NCBI RefSeq assembly: GCF_000787375.1
Contig: NZ_JRJU01000003.1
Span: 1 to 64,000 of the forward strand
Direction of reading: 5' to 3'
Length of the DNA: 64,000 bases
Source: Halalkalibacter okhensis
GTDB taxonomy: Bacteria; Bacillota; Bacilli; Bacillales; Bacillaceae_D
Made by a program: the position numbers and the translations under genes. The stretch's first letter is position 1, and each line of letters starts with the position of its first letter. Below are positions 62,385 through 64,000 of this stretch, piece by piece. The notes under the pieces are model-generated. The model saw only the letters and a program-made list of their open reading frames with translations, did no database searches and was not told the DNA's origin.

Positions 62385-63962
62385 ATGTTAAAAAGAACGA
62401 TTTTGCTTATCCTCTTCATGTTTATTGCAACTGGTCTTATTGCCTGTAATAACGAGGAGACATCAAGTCCTCAAACTAACGATTCAGAACAGAATGAGAA
62501 CCAAGATGGCCTGGAGGAACCACTTGCTTTTTCAATATCTATGAGAACCTTAGCAACAGAGTATGTTGAAAATCACCCTGATATCAATGAAGATAAATGG
62601 GTGAAAGAGTTAGAGAATTTGACGAATACGGATATGACAATTAATCTCGTTCCACATCGTGAATACGTTGAAAAAATGACGTTAATGCTTGCATCTGGTA
62701 ATATTCCAGATGTGGTCCAGTCTTCTGGTGGTCTTCATGGTCCCGAGCTTGCAGGTGCTGTTGAAGCGGGGGTCTTTATGCCACTTGACGACTTATTACA
62801 GGAACATGGTCAAAATCTTCTAAAGGTAATTCCCCAAGCCGCTTGGGACCAAGTGACTTATGAAGATGGTAAAATCTATGCCATCCCTGATTACCTTGCG
62901 AACCGTTCTCGTCGGGGTATGGCCATTCGTATGGATTTACTAGAGCAAACAGGTCTAGACATTCCTAAAACTACGGATGAATTTTTAGAAGTACTACGAG
63001 CCTTTAAGGAGCTTGGTATTGAGAATCCATTCCAAGGTCGTGAGCAATTCAAATATGCGGATACGTTCTTTGGAGCATTTGATGCATTGCCTTATCAGTG
63101 GGAGCTTTACGAAGGTGAAGTCGTACCTAAATTCATGGCAGGAGATAAGACTTTAGATGCACTTGCCTTCTACCGTACGATGTATGAAGAAGGATTAATC
63201 CACAGAGAATTTTTAACAACACCACAACCTGAATACCGCAGCAATATCATCGCTGGTAAATCAGGCATGTGGTCGATGAATGCAGAAGAGGTTCTAGCTT
63301 GGGAACAAGAGCTTCAACAAAATGTCCCTGAAGCACGAGTGTCCATTATTCCTTCTCCTATAGGACCAGATGGCCAAGGTGGACACTACCTTTACAACTC
63401 AGTTACTCGTTCATTCTTAATCAACAAAGATACGAAAGCAGATGTTGAAAGGTTAATACAGTTTTTTGACTGGCAAGTATCAGAAGAAGCCGAAACGTTC
63501 TTCACATTTGGCTTAGAAGGGGAAAACCATACAGTTGAAGCAAATGGCGACATTAATTATGATGTCCCAACTGATTCTAACGGAATTAACGAACAGCGCT
63601 ACCGTAATTACTGGCTTTGGTTAATCAGAGATGCAACCTTCACACGTGGTGTTCTTGAACAAACCGATGAGGGGCTAGAATTAATTGAAATCTTTGACGG
63701 TATCTTAGCAGAAGAGGGGCGTGATAGTTTCCACTTTGACCCACCTTTAGATTCATTGCAAACGAACCCAGATATTCGTCCAGGAAGTGACACACCAGCA
63801 GACATTTGGATGACAGGTGCTGCTAGAATTATCTTAGGTCAACAACCACTTGAGTACCATGATCAAATCGTTGAAGATTGGTTAAATCGAGGCGGACGTG
63901 AAGCCATTGAAGAAGCCACTCAACGCTATAAGGATGGCGTTGGAGTACAAGTCCCAGAATAA
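62385..63962 (+). CDS. Sugar-binding lipoprotein of the ABC importer (LplA/YtcQ type)
   Basis: A 525-residue extracellular solute-binding protein anchored by lipid at Cys21 (lipobox GLIAC). A Ser/Asn/Glu-rich linker follows, then the family 1 binding fold with LMLASGNIPDVVQSSGG, MPLDDLLQEHGQNLLK and a long C-terminal region including TGAARIILGQQPL. The size and layout match LplA/YtcQ and AlgQ-like oligo-uronate binding proteins. The ligand is probably the oligosaccharide cut by the lyases in the neighbouring operon (inference). AAGGAGG precedes the ATG. Complete: TAA ends at 63962. Confidence 0.92.
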   Translation: MLKRTILLILFMFIATGLIACNNEETSSPQTNDSEQNENQDGLEEPLAFSISMRTLATEYVENHPDINEDKWVKELENLTNTDMTINLVPHREYVEKMTLMLASGNIPDVVQSSGGLHGPELAGAVEAGVFMPLDDLLQEHGQNLLKVIPQAAWDQVTYEDGKIYAIPDYLANRSRRGMAIRMDLLEQTGLDIPKTTDEFLEVLRAFKELGIENPFQGREQFKYADTFFGAFDALPYQWELYEGEVVPKFMAGDKTLDALAFYRTMYEEGLIHREFLTTPQPEYRSNIIAGKSGMWSMNAEEVLAWEQELQQNVPEARVSIIPSPIGPDGQGGHYLYNSVTRSFLINKDTKADVERLIQFFDWQVSEEAETFFTFGLEGENHTVEANGDINYDVPTDSNGINEQRYRNYWLWLIRDATFTRGVLEQTDEGLELIEIFDGILAEEGRDSFHFDPPLDSLQTNPDIRPGSDTPADIWMTGAARIILGQQPLEYHDQIVEDWLNRGGREAIEEATQRYKDGVGVQVPE

Positions 63963-63972
63963 TATATAAAGA

Positions 63973-64000
63973 AACGTCGGGTCATAATCGCACCGACGTT
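63973..64000 (+). terminator. Terminator hairpin at the right edge
   Basis: AACGTCGG pairs with CCGACGTT around a 12-base loop. The window ends at the stem, so the T-run cannot be seen. It suggests that the importer operon ends with the lipoprotein gene. Confidence 0.65.

Overview
This window is chromosomal DNA from a low-GC, endospore-forming member of the Bacillaceae. Small acid-soluble spore proteins (SspE, SspK), the spore-cortex deacetylase PdaA and small YfhE-type proteins mark it as a spore former. An ectABC ectoine operon suggests a salt-tolerant, perhaps alkaliphilic, species. I identify genes from remembered family sequences and motifs; no search was run. Gene order follows Bacillus subtilis closely for the first 22 kb and more loosely to about 43 kb.

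Left part (1-10.5 kb): tandem rRNA-type promoters point leftward out of the window, so an rRNA operon probably starts just outside. Then come ygxA, ygzB, perR (with a PerR box), a cyclic-di-AMP receptor paralogue, a Bcp/YgaF peroxiredoxin, an ion channel, gsaB, an aromatic-acid-exporter-like protein, the ABC transporter ygaD, ygaC, sspE, fabL and a yfhS-like gene.

10.6-22 kb: quinone oxidoreductase, a decayed transposase-like tail, an SDR enzyme, mutY, yfhP, yfhJ, sspK, yfhH, recX, yfhF and yfhE. Among them are a 52-bp tandem repeat array and several GC-rich structured repeats. A GNAT gene with an elaborate, partly tRNA-like leader interrupts the usual yfhF-yfhE order.

21.5-45 kb: ectABC (with a structured repeat between ectB and ectC and a possible AUU start for ectA), a sensor kinase, dehydrogenases and reductases, rlmCD, pdaA, class I fumarase, the radical SAM protein YfkAB, yfkD, a P5C reductase, a MATE pump, OsmC, an MFS transporter and a metallo-hydrolase.

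44.5-49.5 kb: an intergenic cluster of five perfect DnaA boxes arranged partly as a 40-bp palindrome, then an FbpB-like protein, a cytochrome bd-type oxidase pair and oligoendopeptidase F.

49.7-64 kb: a carbohydrate utilisation locus. On the minus strand are a YesN/YesM two-component system, a KdgF-like cupin, an SDR reductase, a heparinase II/III-type lyase with a DUF4962-like N-terminus, a secreted beta-helix protein with two carbohydrate-binding modules, and an MFS transporter. On the plus strand is a complete LplB/LplC/lipoprotein ABC importer. Three cre-like sites suggest CcpA control. The most economical model is extracellular cleavage of a uronic-acid polysaccharide, import of oligosaccharides, intracellular exolytic cleavage, linearisation of the unsaturated uronate and its reduction. 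The substrate (alginate-like, pectic or glycosaminoglycan-like) is not settled by sequence alone.
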